Of a DNA stretch of 64,000 bases, positions 24,545 through 32,402 are shown piece by piece. Where the stretch lies: positions 62,001 through 126,000 of the forward strand of contig NZ_JOBF01000002.1 in NCBI RefSeq assembly GCF_000718635.1, in the 5' to 3' direction. The position numbers and the translations under genes were made by a program. The notes below the pieces were generated by a model. The model did not search any database, had not been told where the DNA came from, and saw nothing but the letters and a program-made list of their open reading frames with translations. Every line of letters begins with the position of its first letter. Position 1 is the stretch's first letter. The DNA is from Streptomyces varsoviensis (GTDB lineage Bacteria > Actinomycetota > Actinomycetes > Streptomycetales > Streptomycetaceae).

Positions 24545-25252
24545 ATGACCGCGACCGCGCCCGCGCAGGGCCCCCACGCCGGAGCCGCCCAGGCCGGCGA
24601 GCGACCGGCCGGCGCGGGCCGCCCGGCCGGTGCGCCGGCGGACCTCGTCTACGTCGTCGACGACGACCAGGAGCTGTGCCTCTCCCTGGCCTGGCTGCTG
24701 GAGTCGGTGCACATCCGCACCCGGTGCTTCACCGACGCCGACTCCTTCCTGGCCGCCTTCGACGCCGAACGCCCCGCCTGTCTCGTACTGGACGTACGCA
24801 TGCCGGGTACCGGCGGCTTCCGCGTCCAGGAGCTGCTGAACTCCCGCGACGCCGTGCTGCCGGTGGTGTTCGTCTCCGCCCACGGCGACATCGCCATGTC
24901 GGTCAGGGCGCTGCAACGGGGCGCGGTGGACTTCCTGGAGAAGCCGTACGACCCGCAGCGCATGCTGGACGTCGTACAGGAAGCCCTGCGCACGGCGGGC
25001 CGCCGCTACGCCCGACGGGCCGAACGGCAAGCGGTCGAACGGCGGCTCTCGCGGCTGAGCCCGCGCGAACGCGAGATCCTCCGCCGGGTCATCGCCGGGG
25101 AGCCCAGCAAGCTGATCGCCCGCGGGCTCGGCATCAGCCTCAAGACGGTGGACGCCCACCGCGCCCGGATCAGGGAGAAGACCTCGGCGGACACCCTCGG
25201 CGCCCTCATCGGCGACATGATGCGCTGCGGGCTCGGCCAGTGCGAGGTGTGA
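24545..25252 (+). CDS. FixJ-type two-component response regulator
   Basis: 235 residues: a disordered Ala/Gly-rich start (1-35), receiver domain (about 37-155) and LuxR-type output helix-turn-helix (about 170-235). The phosphoacceptor is Asp in LVLDVRMPGTGG; acidic pair in VYVVDDDQE; conserved Lys in DFLEKPYDP. Output domain: LSPREREILRRVIAGEPSKLIARGLGISLKTVDAHR. ATG 24545 has GAGGAA at four to nine bases. The gene overlaps the histidine kinase start by 4 bases, so the two form a pair. Confidence 0.92.
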   Translation: MTATAPAQGPHAGAAQAGERPAGAGRPAGAPADLVYVVDDDQELCLSLAWLLESVHIRTRCFTDADSFLAAFDAERPACLVLDVRMPGTGGFRVQELLNSRDAVLPVVFVSAHGDIAMSVRALQRGAVDFLEKPYDPQRMLDVVQEALRTAGRRYARRAERQAVERRLSRLSPREREILRRVIAGEPSKLIARGLGISLKTVDAHRARIREKTSADTLGALIGDMMRCGLGQCEV

Positions 25253-26886
25253 CGCGCGTGACCGACCTTCCCGCAGCCACCGCCGAGCACGCTGAGGCGC
25301 CCGCGTACGAGCCGTCCGGCTCGGCGCCCGCCTCCGCCCCGGCCGCTCCCTCCGCCCCGGCCGCCCCCTCCGGCCAGGCCGCCCCCTCCGGCCAGGCCCC
25401 GGACTTCGACCCGGCCGACCTGGCGCGGCTGCTCACCGCGATCGAGCACTGCGTGCTCGTACACGACGCGCGGACCAAGGACATCCTGTGGGCCAACCCG
25501 GCCGCCCGCGCGGCCCTCGGCTTCACCCTCGACGAACTGCTCCCGTTGAAGGCCCCCGACATGAGCTCCCGGGCCCGCCCCTACCGGCGCGAGGCCGGCC
25601 GGGCGTGGCTCCAGCGCGCGGTCGACGAGGGCGCCAGCGTGACGGAGTGGTGCTACCGGTCGAAAGCGGGCCACGACATCATCAGCGAGGCCCGCGCGGT
25701 GCGCGTGGACCTGGCGCGTGGCCCGGTCGTCATGGTGCAGTTCCGCGACATCGCGGAGGAGAAGGCCACACGCCGGGACCTGAGCCGCACGGAAGGCAGG
25801 CTCCAGGCGTTCCTGCGCGACCTCGACGAGGGCATCGTCGTCCTCGACGACGAGGGGCGCGCCGTGTTCGCGAGCGAGTCGGCCGGCGGGCTGCTCGGCC
25901 GGGACCCGGAGACCCTGCTGGGCACCCCGTTCGCCGCCTTCCTGGCCCCCGACTCCGCGTCCGTGCTCCGTGATCTGCTGGCCGCTTCCCGCAGCGGCGG
26001 CGGGCCCGTCGACGCCCGCTGCCGACTGGCGGCGCCCGCCGCGGCGGACGGGTCGGAGCGCTGGTTCGCCGTGCGCTGCCGCTACCTCGACATCGAGCAC
26101 GACCTGCGCGGACTGCTGCTGCTCTGCCACGACGTCACCGCCGCGGTACGGGCCGAGGAGGAGCACCGGCGCGACGCGCAGTACCTCAACCACCTCGCCC
26201 GTTACAACGCCATGGGCGACATGGCCATGGCCATCGCGCACGAGGTCAGCCAGCCCATCGCCGCCGCCCACAACTTCGTGGCAGGCGTACGGAGCCGGCT
26301 CGCCGGGGACGCCGAGGGCTCCGCGCTCACCTGGGGGCTGGAGGCGGCCACCCGGCAACTGGACCGCGCGGCCCAGATCCTGCGCAGCCTGCGCGCGTAC
26401 GTCGTGCGGCTGGAGCAGTCGAAGCAACGCGTCGACCTGAACGACATCGTGGCCGACTGCGCCTGCTTCATCGAGGTACGCGCCCGCGAACACGGCGTGA
26501 CCCTGCGCTGGGACACCACCGACCGGCCGCTTCCGGTGCACTGCGAGAAGGTCCTGATCGGCCAGGTCGTGATGAACCTGGCCTTCAACGCCGTCGAGGA
26601 GATGGCCCGGTGGCCCGTCGAACGGCGCACCGTGGTCATCCGGACGCGGGAGCGGGCGGGCTCCGCCGAAGTCGAGGTCGTCGACGCGGGCAAGGGCCTG
26701 TCCGGCGTGCGGGTCGACCGGATCTTCGAGGGGGCGTTCAGCTCGAAGGGCGACGGGCACGGCATCGGGCTCGCCCTGAGCCACCGCATCATCAGCCGGC
26801 ACGGGGGAGAGATCGAAGCCGCCGACAACGCGCCACGCGGGGCCGTCTTCCGCTTCCGGCTGCCGCTGTGCCGGCGCAGCCCGTGA
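25249..26886 (+). CDS. FixL-like PAS sensor histidine kinase
   Basis: 545 residues, no transmembrane helix. Order: Ala/Pro/Ser-rich start with SGQAAPSGQA repeats (1-50), PAS 1 (about 55-180), PAS 2 (about 185-310), dimerisation/His box AIAHEVSQPIAAAHNFVAG, then HATPase_c with MNLAFNAVEEM (N box), VVDAGKGL (G1) and GHGIGLALSHRI (G2). A cytosolic sensor of the FixL/DctB-like class; whether a PAS binds haem, flavin or another ligand cannot be told. GTG 25249 overlaps the regulator stop (GTGA); GTG 25258 is an alternative. Confidence 0.9.
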   Translation: MTRVTDLPAATAEHAEAPAYEPSGSAPASAPAAPSAPAAPSGQAAPSGQAPDFDPADLARLLTAIEHCVLVHDARTKDILWANPAARAALGFTLDELLPLKAPDMSSRARPYRREAGRAWLQRAVDEGASVTEWCYRSKAGHDIISEARAVRVDLARGPVVMVQFRDIAEEKATRRDLSRTEGRLQAFLRDLDEGIVVLDDEGRAVFASESAGGLLGRDPETLLGTPFAAFLAPDSASVLRDLLAASRSGGGPVDARCRLAAPAAADGSERWFAVRCRYLDIEHDLRGLLLLCHDVTAAVRAEEEHRRDAQYLNHLARYNAMGDMAMAIAHEVSQPIAAAHNFVAGVRSRLAGDAEGSALTWGLEAATRQLDRAAQILRSLRAYVVRLEQSKQRVDLNDIVADCACFIEVRAREHGVTLRWDTTDRPLPVHCEKVLIGQVVMNLAFNAVEEMARWPVERRTVVIRTRERAGSAEVEVVDAGKGLSGVRVDRIFEGAFSSKGDGHGIGLALSHRIISRHGGEIEAADNAPRGAVFRFRLPLCRRSP

Positions 26887-26918
26887 CGACGCGCCTTCTC
26901 GAAACCGAGGCCCGCTGA

Positions 26919-27065
26919 GTGACACTGCGGGACACTGCGGGCCGCCAAAGGGACACCGCGGGCCGCCAAGGGCCACCGCGAGACGGACACCGCGGGACGC
27001 CGCGGGAATCCGGAGGACGCCGCGGGAAACCGGGGGACGCTGCCGGAAACCGGGGGAAATCCCCT
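26919..27065. repeat. Degenerate short tandem repeats before the monooxygenase gene
   Basis: About 150 bases built from variants of GGGACACCGCGGGCCGCC and CCGGGGGACGCC, with a period of roughly 11-27 bases, in the 283-base gap between the kinase and the monooxygenase. No gene is visible. The stretch separates the two transcription units. The monooxygenase promoter probably lies just after it (27066-27150). Confidence 0.55.
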
Positions 27066-27169
27066 ACACGGCGCGGCCGATTCCCGATTGTCGCGGCGCG
27101 TGACGCCCGCATAGCTTGCCGGTGAGGCGACGCACAGAAACAGTCAGGCCGCTGCCGGAGGACTTCTTC

Positions 27170-28339
27170 ATGACGCATATGCTGGACAATTCCGTGAAAT
27201 CGGCTGCCACGGCCGGGAATCCGGACGAGAAGGCATTCGACCGGGTACTGGAATCGGTGGCGCGGCGGCGCCAGGAATTCGAGGAGAAGCGGCACGTAAC
27301 CCGGGACATGATCGACGAATTCAAGAAGGCGGGGCTCTACCGGGCGAGCACCCCACGGCGGTTCGGCGGCGAGCCGCTGCCCCCGGCCCGCTTCCTCCGC
27401 CGTATCGAGCGGATCTCCGAAGTCGACGCGTCGGCGGGGTGGGTCGCCAGCTTCGGCTCCTCGCTGGTCTACCTCGCCGCGCTGCCCCTGGACACACAGG
27501 CGGAGCTGTACGCGCAGGGCCCCGACGTCGCCTTCGCGGCCGGACTGTTCCCCGTCCAGCGGGCCGCGCCGGCGCCCGGCGGGGGACACCAGGTGACCGG
27601 GCGCTGGAAGTTCGCCAGCGGCTGCAAGGGCGCGGACGTGCTGGGCGTCGGCGTCACGGCCGGCGAGGACCGGGCCGGGCGGCCGCGCACCGCGCTGCTG
27701 CGGCCCGACCAGGTCGAGATCGCCGAGAACTGGAACGTCATCGGCATGCGCGGCACCGGCAGCCACGACCTCGTCGTCGAGGACGTGGTGGTCCCCGACG
27801 ACTGGACCTTCGTGCGCGGCGGCCCGCCCACCGTCGACGAACCGCTCTTCCGCTACCCGGCCGTCCCCTACGCCGCGCAGGTCCTGGCGGTCGTCGGCCT
27901 CGGCGTGGCCCGTGCCGCCCTCGACCAGGTCATCTCCGAGGGCGGGCGGGCGAGTTACACCGGGGGCCCGGTCGCCGCGGACCGCGCCTCGTACCGCATC
28001 TCCGTCGGACGGGCCGAGGCGCGCCTGCGCTCGGTACGGGCCTTCTTCTACGAGGTCACCGACGAGGCGTGGCAGACCGTCGAACGCGGCGACGAGGCGA
28101 CCGCCCATCAGGCGAGCCTGTTGCGGCTGGCCTCCGCCCACGCCGCGCGGGTCTCCTTCGAGGTCGTCCGGGCCGCCTACCAACTCGCGGGCATCCGCGC
28201 CATCGCCGACGACAGCACCATGCAGCGCTACCTGCGCGATGCCTCCGTGGTGCCCCAGCACGCCTTCCTCCAAGAGGGCATGTACGACGCCGCCGGCGCC
28301 GTCCTCACCGGCGTCCAGCCCTTCCCCGGCTACCTCTGA
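27170..28339 (+). CDS. Flavin-dependent monooxygenase, acyl-CoA-dehydrogenase fold (group D)
   Basis: 389-residue oxygenase component of a two-component system (HsaA/HpaB/IifC-like). Seen: RHVTRDMIDEFKKAGLYR, FGGEPLPPARFLRRIERI, the flavin-site stretch DASAGWVASFGSSLVYLA, VTGRWKFASGCKGAD, GTGSHDLVVEDVVVPDDWTF, and the C-terminal VVRAAYQLAGIRAI. It uses reduced flavin from the HpaC-like reductase at 22756 to hydroxylate an aromatic or indole-like substrate; the substrate is not readable. ATG 27170 has GGAGGA at seven bases. Indole oxygenase loci also pair such an enzyme with a reductase and an AraC regulator. Confidence 0.85.
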   Translation: MTHMLDNSVKSAATAGNPDEKAFDRVLESVARRRQEFEEKRHVTRDMIDEFKKAGLYRASTPRRFGGEPLPPARFLRRIERISEVDASAGWVASFGSSLVYLAALPLDTQAELYAQGPDVAFAAGLFPVQRAAPAPGGGHQVTGRWKFASGCKGADVLGVGVTAGEDRAGRPRTALLRPDQVEIAENWNVIGMRGTGSHDLVVEDVVVPDDWTFVRGGPPTVDEPLFRYPAVPYAAQVLAVVGLGVARAALDQVISEGGRASYTGGPVAADRASYRISVGRAEARLRSVRAFFYEVTDEAWQTVERGDEATAHQASLLRLASAHAARVSFEVVRAAYQLAGIRAIADDSTMQRYLRDASVVPQHAFLQEGMYDAAGAVLTGVQPFPGYL

Positions 28340-28406
28340 CCCCCACGCGGGCCGGGCCCCTGGCCGTATACCTGGCCGTACGCCTGGGGGAGAGCCCCAC
28401 CGCGCA

Positions 28407-28429
28407 CAGTGGTGCCGGTTACACCACTG
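28407..28429. promoter_or_regulatory. Perfect 8-bp dyad between monooxygenase and hydrolase
   Basis: CAGTGGTG (28407-28414) and CACCACTG (28422-28429) are exact complements around a 7-base centre CCGGTTA. The site lies 95 bases upstream of the hydrolase start and 68 bases after the monooxygenase stop. Could be an operator or a weak terminator. Confidence 0.45.
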
Positions 28430-28523
28430 GCACGCGCCCCAGCCGGTTTCCGCGGCCGAGCCGTCCGCCGAATGATGGAGCGATCCACAGGTTCGACAAC
28501 TCCCGTAACCGAAGGGTCAGTTC

Positions 28524-29453
28524 ATGTTCCGCGCGACCATCGACCGGCGCCGCCCCGCACTCCGGGCCTCGGCGGCCCTCGCCCTGCTGGCGCTGACCGC
28601 CGGCGCCGTCACAGCCTGCGACGGCCACGGCTCCGCCGCCCGGCGCCCGCCCTCGGCGCACACCGTCTCGTCCGCGACCGGCCGGGCGGGCGCGGCGGAG
28701 TTGCACATGATCGAAAACGCCGGTCACCGGCTGGCCTTCCACGTCACGCCGGGCCGCGGAGCCACCGTCGTGCTGGACGCGGGCGGCGGCGAGGACTCCT
28801 CGTACTGGAACGGCATCGTTCCCCGGCTCCACGAGGCCACCGGCGCCACCGTCATCACCTACGACCGGGCCGGACTCGGCAAGAGCGACGCGGTGCCCGG
28901 CCCCTGGCGGGTCAAGAGCGCCGTCAGCGACCTCGAAGCGGGGCTCCGGCAGCTCGGCGTCACCGGGAACGTGACCCTGGTGTCCCACTCCCAGGCCGGC
29001 GAGATCGCGACCTACTTCGCCAGGAACAACCCGAAGCTGCTCTCGGGCGCCGTGCTCGTCGACGCCAGCCTGCCCCCGCTCTACACGGACGAGGAGATCG
29101 CCCGCCTCGTGGCCCTCAACCGGCCGCAGGTCGAGGAGGCGAGGAAGGACCCGGACGAGCCGCGGAACCGCCAGCTCCTCGCCATCGCGGCGAGCTACGT
29201 CCCGATGCACCGGGCCTACCACCGCGCCACGTGGCCGGACTCGGTGCCGGCGACCGTCCTCGTCTCGGAGAAGACACCGTTCGACGGGTCGCCCGAGGAC
29301 GTACGGCGCTGGCTGGACGCCGCAGCCTCGTTCGCCCAGGACGGTCCGGGGCGAAGGCTCGTCACCGCCCGGGGCAGCTCCCACGACATCCCGAAGGACC
29401 GCCCCGGCCTCGTACTCAAGGAGGTGGAAAAGATGGTGGCCGCCCACCACTGA
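28524..29453 (+). CDS. Alpha/beta-hydrolase lipoprotein with unusual nucleophile elbow
   Basis: 309 residues. Lipoprotein-type signal: hydrophobic ASAALALLALTAGAVTAC with lipobox VTAC (Cys at about 33). Hydrolase core: VVLDAGGGEDSSYWNGIVPRL (oxyanion region), VITYDRAGLGKSD, and a nucleophile elbow VSHSQAGEIATYF where GxSxG is SHSQA: both glycines are replaced although the Ser is kept. The catalytic His is in GSSHDIP; the acid may be Asp in LVDAS. Likely a membrane-anchored esterase or peptidase-like hydrolase. Substrate unknown. Follows the flavin monooxygenase on the same strand. Confidence 0.78.
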   Translation: MFRATIDRRRPALRASAALALLALTAGAVTACDGHGSAARRPPSAHTVSSATGRAGAAELHMIENAGHRLAFHVTPGRGATVVLDAGGGEDSSYWNGIVPRLHEATGATVITYDRAGLGKSDAVPGPWRVKSAVSDLEAGLRQLGVTGNVTLVSHSQAGEIATYFARNNPKLLSGAVLVDASLPPLYTDEEIARLVALNRPQVEEARKDPDEPRNRQLLAIAASYVPMHRAYHRATWPDSVPATVLVSEKTPFDGSPEDVRRWLDAAASFAQDGPGRRLVTARGSSHDIPKDRPGLVLKEVEKMVAAHH

Positions 29454-29542
29454 CCCCCTTGCCCCTTCTTCGGCCGGATCGCCCGGCATCGTCCGGCGGA
29501 AGATCAAGGTGGATGATGCCGACGACGGGATCGGGGGGTCTG

Positions 29543-30091
29543 ATGTCGTTACGAGGCCGTGGTCGCGGAGCGGTGGGCGGTGCCGTACTGGGGCTGGCCT
29601 TGGGGGTGCTGGCCGCTTGCGACGCGTCGGGTGGAGGCGAGAGCCGCACCACCGGGAGCGGACGACCGGCCGGCGCGGTGTCGAACGTGGCCCCGGTGCC
29701 CACGGGACGAGCGGCGGCGACGTGCCGGACCGTATCGCCCGACGAGAACGAGCCGCAGTCGGGCGGCGTGTACGCGGGCCCCTTCTACACCATGGACGCG
29801 GGTCTCGGCGGACCCATCAAGTTCTGGGTCGCGGTGGCGGCGGGGGAGTCCGCGCCCCAGGCCCTCCTCCGGGTCGAGGCGATCCCCAAAGGCGGGGGCG
29901 AGCCCTCGGAGCCGGCCTTCTACGTACGGACGGACAAGGCGACCCCCGTACCGGAGGACTCCACCGAGGCCGCCAGCGGGCCGACGCTCACCGCGTTCCC
30001 CGGCCAGATCTTCCTGCCCGGCAAGGGGCAGACCGTGAAGATCACCGTGACGATCGGCGACCACACGGGCTGCTTCCTCAAGGCCCTTTGA
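29543..30091 (+). CDS. Putative lipoprotein with TTA third codon
   Basis: 182 residues. Signal GAVGGAVLGLALGVLAAC with lipobox LAAC (Cys near 23), then a Gly/Ser/Thr linker and a domain containing TCRTVSPDENEPQSGGVYAG and VKITVTIGDHTGCFLKAL. Two remaining cysteines may pair. No family recognised. ATG 29543 follows a G-rich GGGGGGTCTG; codon 3 is TTA (29549-29551), implying bldA-dependent translation in Streptomyces. ATGs at 29513 and 29516 are alternatives and would keep the TTA. Confidence 0.65.
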   Translation: MSLRGRGRGAVGGAVLGLALGVLAACDASGGGESRTTGSGRPAGAVSNVAPVPTGRAAATCRTVSPDENEPQSGGVYAGPFYTMDAGLGGPIKFWVAVAAGESAPQALLRVEAIPKGGGEPSEPAFYVRTDKATPVPEDSTEAASGPTLTAFPGQIFLPGKGQTVKITVTIGDHTGCFLKAL

Positions 30092-30134
30092 GGGCCCCTC
30101 GCCCAGGCGAGGCCCGCTGGGGCTGCCCGGCGCC

Positions 30135-30566
30135 CTACGTCGGCGACGGGCCGCGGTAGGTGCCGAAGGTCCACAAGTTGCCCTCCGGGTCCCGCACCGT
30201 GCACACGTACGCCGCGGCGCCCGACCCGAAGCGGGCCTCGTGCGGCGGTTCGAGAACCTCGCCGCCCGCGTCGACCACCCGCCGGTGCACCGCGTCCACG
30301 TCGTCGCTCACCACGTAGACCGCGCTGCTGCCCGCACGCATCCGCCCGTGCACGCTGTCCTTGTGCCGGGTCGAACCGAACACCAGCGCCCCGCCGCCGG
30401 GCCAGCGGAGTTCGGCGTGCCCGATCCCGCCGTGCTCGTCCGGCGCTGCGACCACCTCGGCGAAGCCGAGCACGTCGCGCAGGAACCGCAGCGCCGCCCT
30501 CGTGTCGTCGTAGTGCAGGACCGGCCATACGGAGGAGGGGGAGGCATCGCGCGACATGCGGCTCAT
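30135..30566 (-). CDS. VOC-superfamily (glyoxalase/bleomycin resistance-like) protein
   Basis: 143 residues, one beta-alpha-beta-beta-beta pair: VWPVLHYDDTRAALRFLRDVLGF at the start and CTVRDPEGNLWTFGTY at the end, both VOC signatures. Resembles the PhnB/glyoxalase-like group that binds small metabolites or drugs; metal ligands are not clear. Single gene, convergent with the lipoprotein and followed upstream by a GNAT gene on the same strand, 68 bases apart. Confidence 0.82.
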   Translation of the reverse strand: MSRMSRDASPSSVWPVLHYDDTRAALRFLRDVLGFAEVVAAPDEHGGIGHAELRWPGGGALVFGSTRHKDSVHGRMRAGSSAVYVVSDDVDAVHRRVVDAGGEVLEPPHEARFGSGAAAYVCTVRDPEGNLWTFGTYRGPSPT

Positions 30567-30634
30567 CGTAGGCGGGGCGGGGAGGGGCCGGTCGTAGGGG
30601 ATCTCTCCGAACGTCGCCGCCCCGCTCCGGCTGT

Positions 30635-31162
30635 TCAGCCCTCGCCGCCGGTCGGCAGGGTCTTCTCAAGGAGGGTGAACGACTTGGGCGCGCCGCCCGG
30701 TTGCGGCTTGCCCGTCTTCCGGCCGACGACCCGGTAGCCGTTGGCGACGTAGTAGGCGTTCAGCCGCGCGTTGCCGGCCAGGCAGTCCAGCCGTACGAGC
30801 GTCCGCCCCGCCTCGGCCACGCGGCGTTCCGCGGCTCGCAGCAGCCGGCGGCCGGTACCCGGCTCGGCGCTGCCGTGGTCGACCATCAGCCGGTGCACGT
30901 AACCGGCCTCCGGCGGGCGCGGCCCCCAGGCAGCCTCGTCCGACCACCACAGCTCCCACGCCCCGACCGGGCGGTCGCCGGCCTCGGCGATCCAGACCTC
31001 GCCGTGCGTCATGACGCGGCGGAAGTGGTCCTCGTCGAGCTCGCCGGGCTGCCACTGGCCGGCGACGCCCTGGGCGAGCATCCAGCGGGCGGCATCGTCG
31101 CGCAGGCGCACGAGAGCGGCTACGTCGAAGCCGTCGGCGCGGCGGAGGTGCAGATCGTTCAC
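30635..31162 (-). CDS. GNAT-family N-acetyltransferase
   Basis: 175 residues, single GNAT domain. Seen: HLRRADGFDVAALVRLRDDAARWM, the mid-strand VGAWELWWSDE, acetyl-CoA site region YVHRLMVDHGSAEPGTGRRLL (loop PGTGRRLL) and LDCLAGNARLNAYYVANGYRVV, a common C-terminal signature. Substrate unknown. Probably co-transcribed with the downstream VOC gene. Confidence 0.83.
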   Translation of the reverse strand: MNDLHLRRADGFDVAALVRLRDDAARWMLAQGVAGQWQPGELDEDHFRRVMTHGEVWIAEAGDRPVGAWELWWSDEAAWGPRPPEAGYVHRLMVDHGSAEPGTGRRLLRAAERRVAEAGRTLVRLDCLAGNARLNAYYVANGYRVVGRKTGKPQPGGAPKSFTLLEKTLPTGGEG

Positions 31163-31334
31163 ACGGCGATCCTCGCACAGGCGTTCGCTGGGAGGTCGCG
31201 GGCACCGGCGCCCAGCGGGACGCCGCGCTCACGGGGCCGGGCGTCAGGCGCCGGGGGCCGCGCTCACGCGGTCGGCGGCCAGGTGCCGGGGGCCGTGGTC
31301 AAGGCGGCGGCGGCCAGGCGGCGGGGGCCGCGGT

Positions 31335-31718
31335 CAGTTCCTCGTGCCCGGTGGAGACGTGCCGCCCAGCCCCCGAACGCGGTCCACAGCCACGGGCCCC
31401 GAGGGCGCCCTCACCAGCCCCCTCGCCCTCGCCTCCCTGGCGGCCCTGCGCTTCGACACCGCCGTCGTCGGCTGCTGCGGCCTGACCGCCGCCGACGGCC
31501 TGACCGCCTACGACCTCGACGACGCCGCGGTGAAGCAGGCGAGCATCGCCGCGGCCCGACGCGCCATCGCCGCCACGGACGGCGGAAAACTCGGCCGCAC
31601 CGCCTACGCCCGCGTCGGCCCCTCCACCCTCCTGCACACCCTCGTCACCGACACCACCGCGCCCGCCGACGAGACCACGGCGCTCGAAGCCGCGGGCACC
31701 CGCGTCAGCCGCGTCTGA
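31335..31718 (+). pseudogene. C-terminal fragment of a DeoR/GlpR-type regulator
   Basis: Only the sugar-phosphate-sensing domain remains: LVPGGDV, GALTSPLALASLAALRFDTA, VGCCGLTAADGLTAYDLDDA, TDGGKLGRTA and LVTDTTAPADE, all in the right order for DeoR C-terminal domains. The N-terminal helix-turn-helix is missing and the preceding 170 bases (31163-31334) are low-complexity GC repeats. A GTG inside the fragment could start a short product, but without DNA binding it is probably dead. Confidence 0.75.
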
Positions 31719-31760
31719 GGAGCCGCGGGCGACCGGCGGGCGAACCAGGCCGCCGAACCG

Positions 31761-32183
31761 TCAATCGCCGCGCATGAAGCGGTACATGCCGACGGAACCG
31801 TGCTCGGCGACGTCGGCGAAACCGAACTTCTCGTAGAGGAACCGCGCCGGGCCGTCCGCGATCAGCGAGACGTACGCGGTGGCGGGCGCCCGGCGCTCCA
31901 GCTCGTCGGTGAGCGCGGCCATGACGCGCCGGCCGAGACCGCGCCCCTGGTGCGCCGGGTGTACGCAGATGTCGACGATCTGGAACGCGGTACCGCCGTC
32001 GCCGACGATCCGCCCCATCCCGATGGGCTCGCCCTCGTGGTGCAGGACCACGCCGTGCCAGGTGCCGGCCAGTGCCAGGGCGACCGCCTCGGGGTCGCGG
32101 TCCGAGAGCCCGGCGTCGGTGCGCAGACGGCGGAAGGTCTCGACGGAGGGCACGCCTTCGCGCAGTTCGTACGGGTCGTTCAT
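31761..32183 (-). CDS. GNAT-family N-acetyltransferase
   Basis: 140 residues from ATG 32183 (MNDPYELREG); an ATG at 32201 adds six residues. Seen: acetyl-CoA motif VDICVHPAHQGRGLGRRVMAA and ending FLYEKFGFADVAEHGSVGM, the group of small GNAT proteins with an R/Q-x-x-G-x-G/A loop. Substrate unknown. Divergent from the large FAD/Fe-S gene; 220 bases separate them. Confidence 0.85.
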   Translation of the reverse strand: MNDPYELREGVPSVETFRRLRTDAGLSDRDPEAVALALAGTWHGVVLHHEGEPIGMGRIVGDGGTAFQIVDICVHPAHQGRGLGRRVMAALTDELERRAPATAYVSLIADGPARFLYEKFGFADVAEHGSVGMYRFMRGD

Positions 32184-32402
32184 GTGGTTCACGTGCCTCA
32201 TGGTAAGCGGGCCCGAACGGCCACCATCCGGACCTATTCGTTTTCCGCGACGTTAGCGACCGCACGCATCGGGAACCCGTCTTGTGCTGAACGGACGGAG
32301 ACGTTCCGCGGTCCGCGCCGACCTGCGACGGAACTGTCCGCAGACGGAGAAAACGCAGAAGACGCAGAAGACGGCGGGTGCCGGTCGGACGAGGACGTGG
32401 TG

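Noticed and set aside
24259..25248. Upstream extension of the histidine kinase frame (875 codons in total)
   Set aside because: It runs out of frame over the response regulator gene; kinase sequence begins only at the GTGA overlap.
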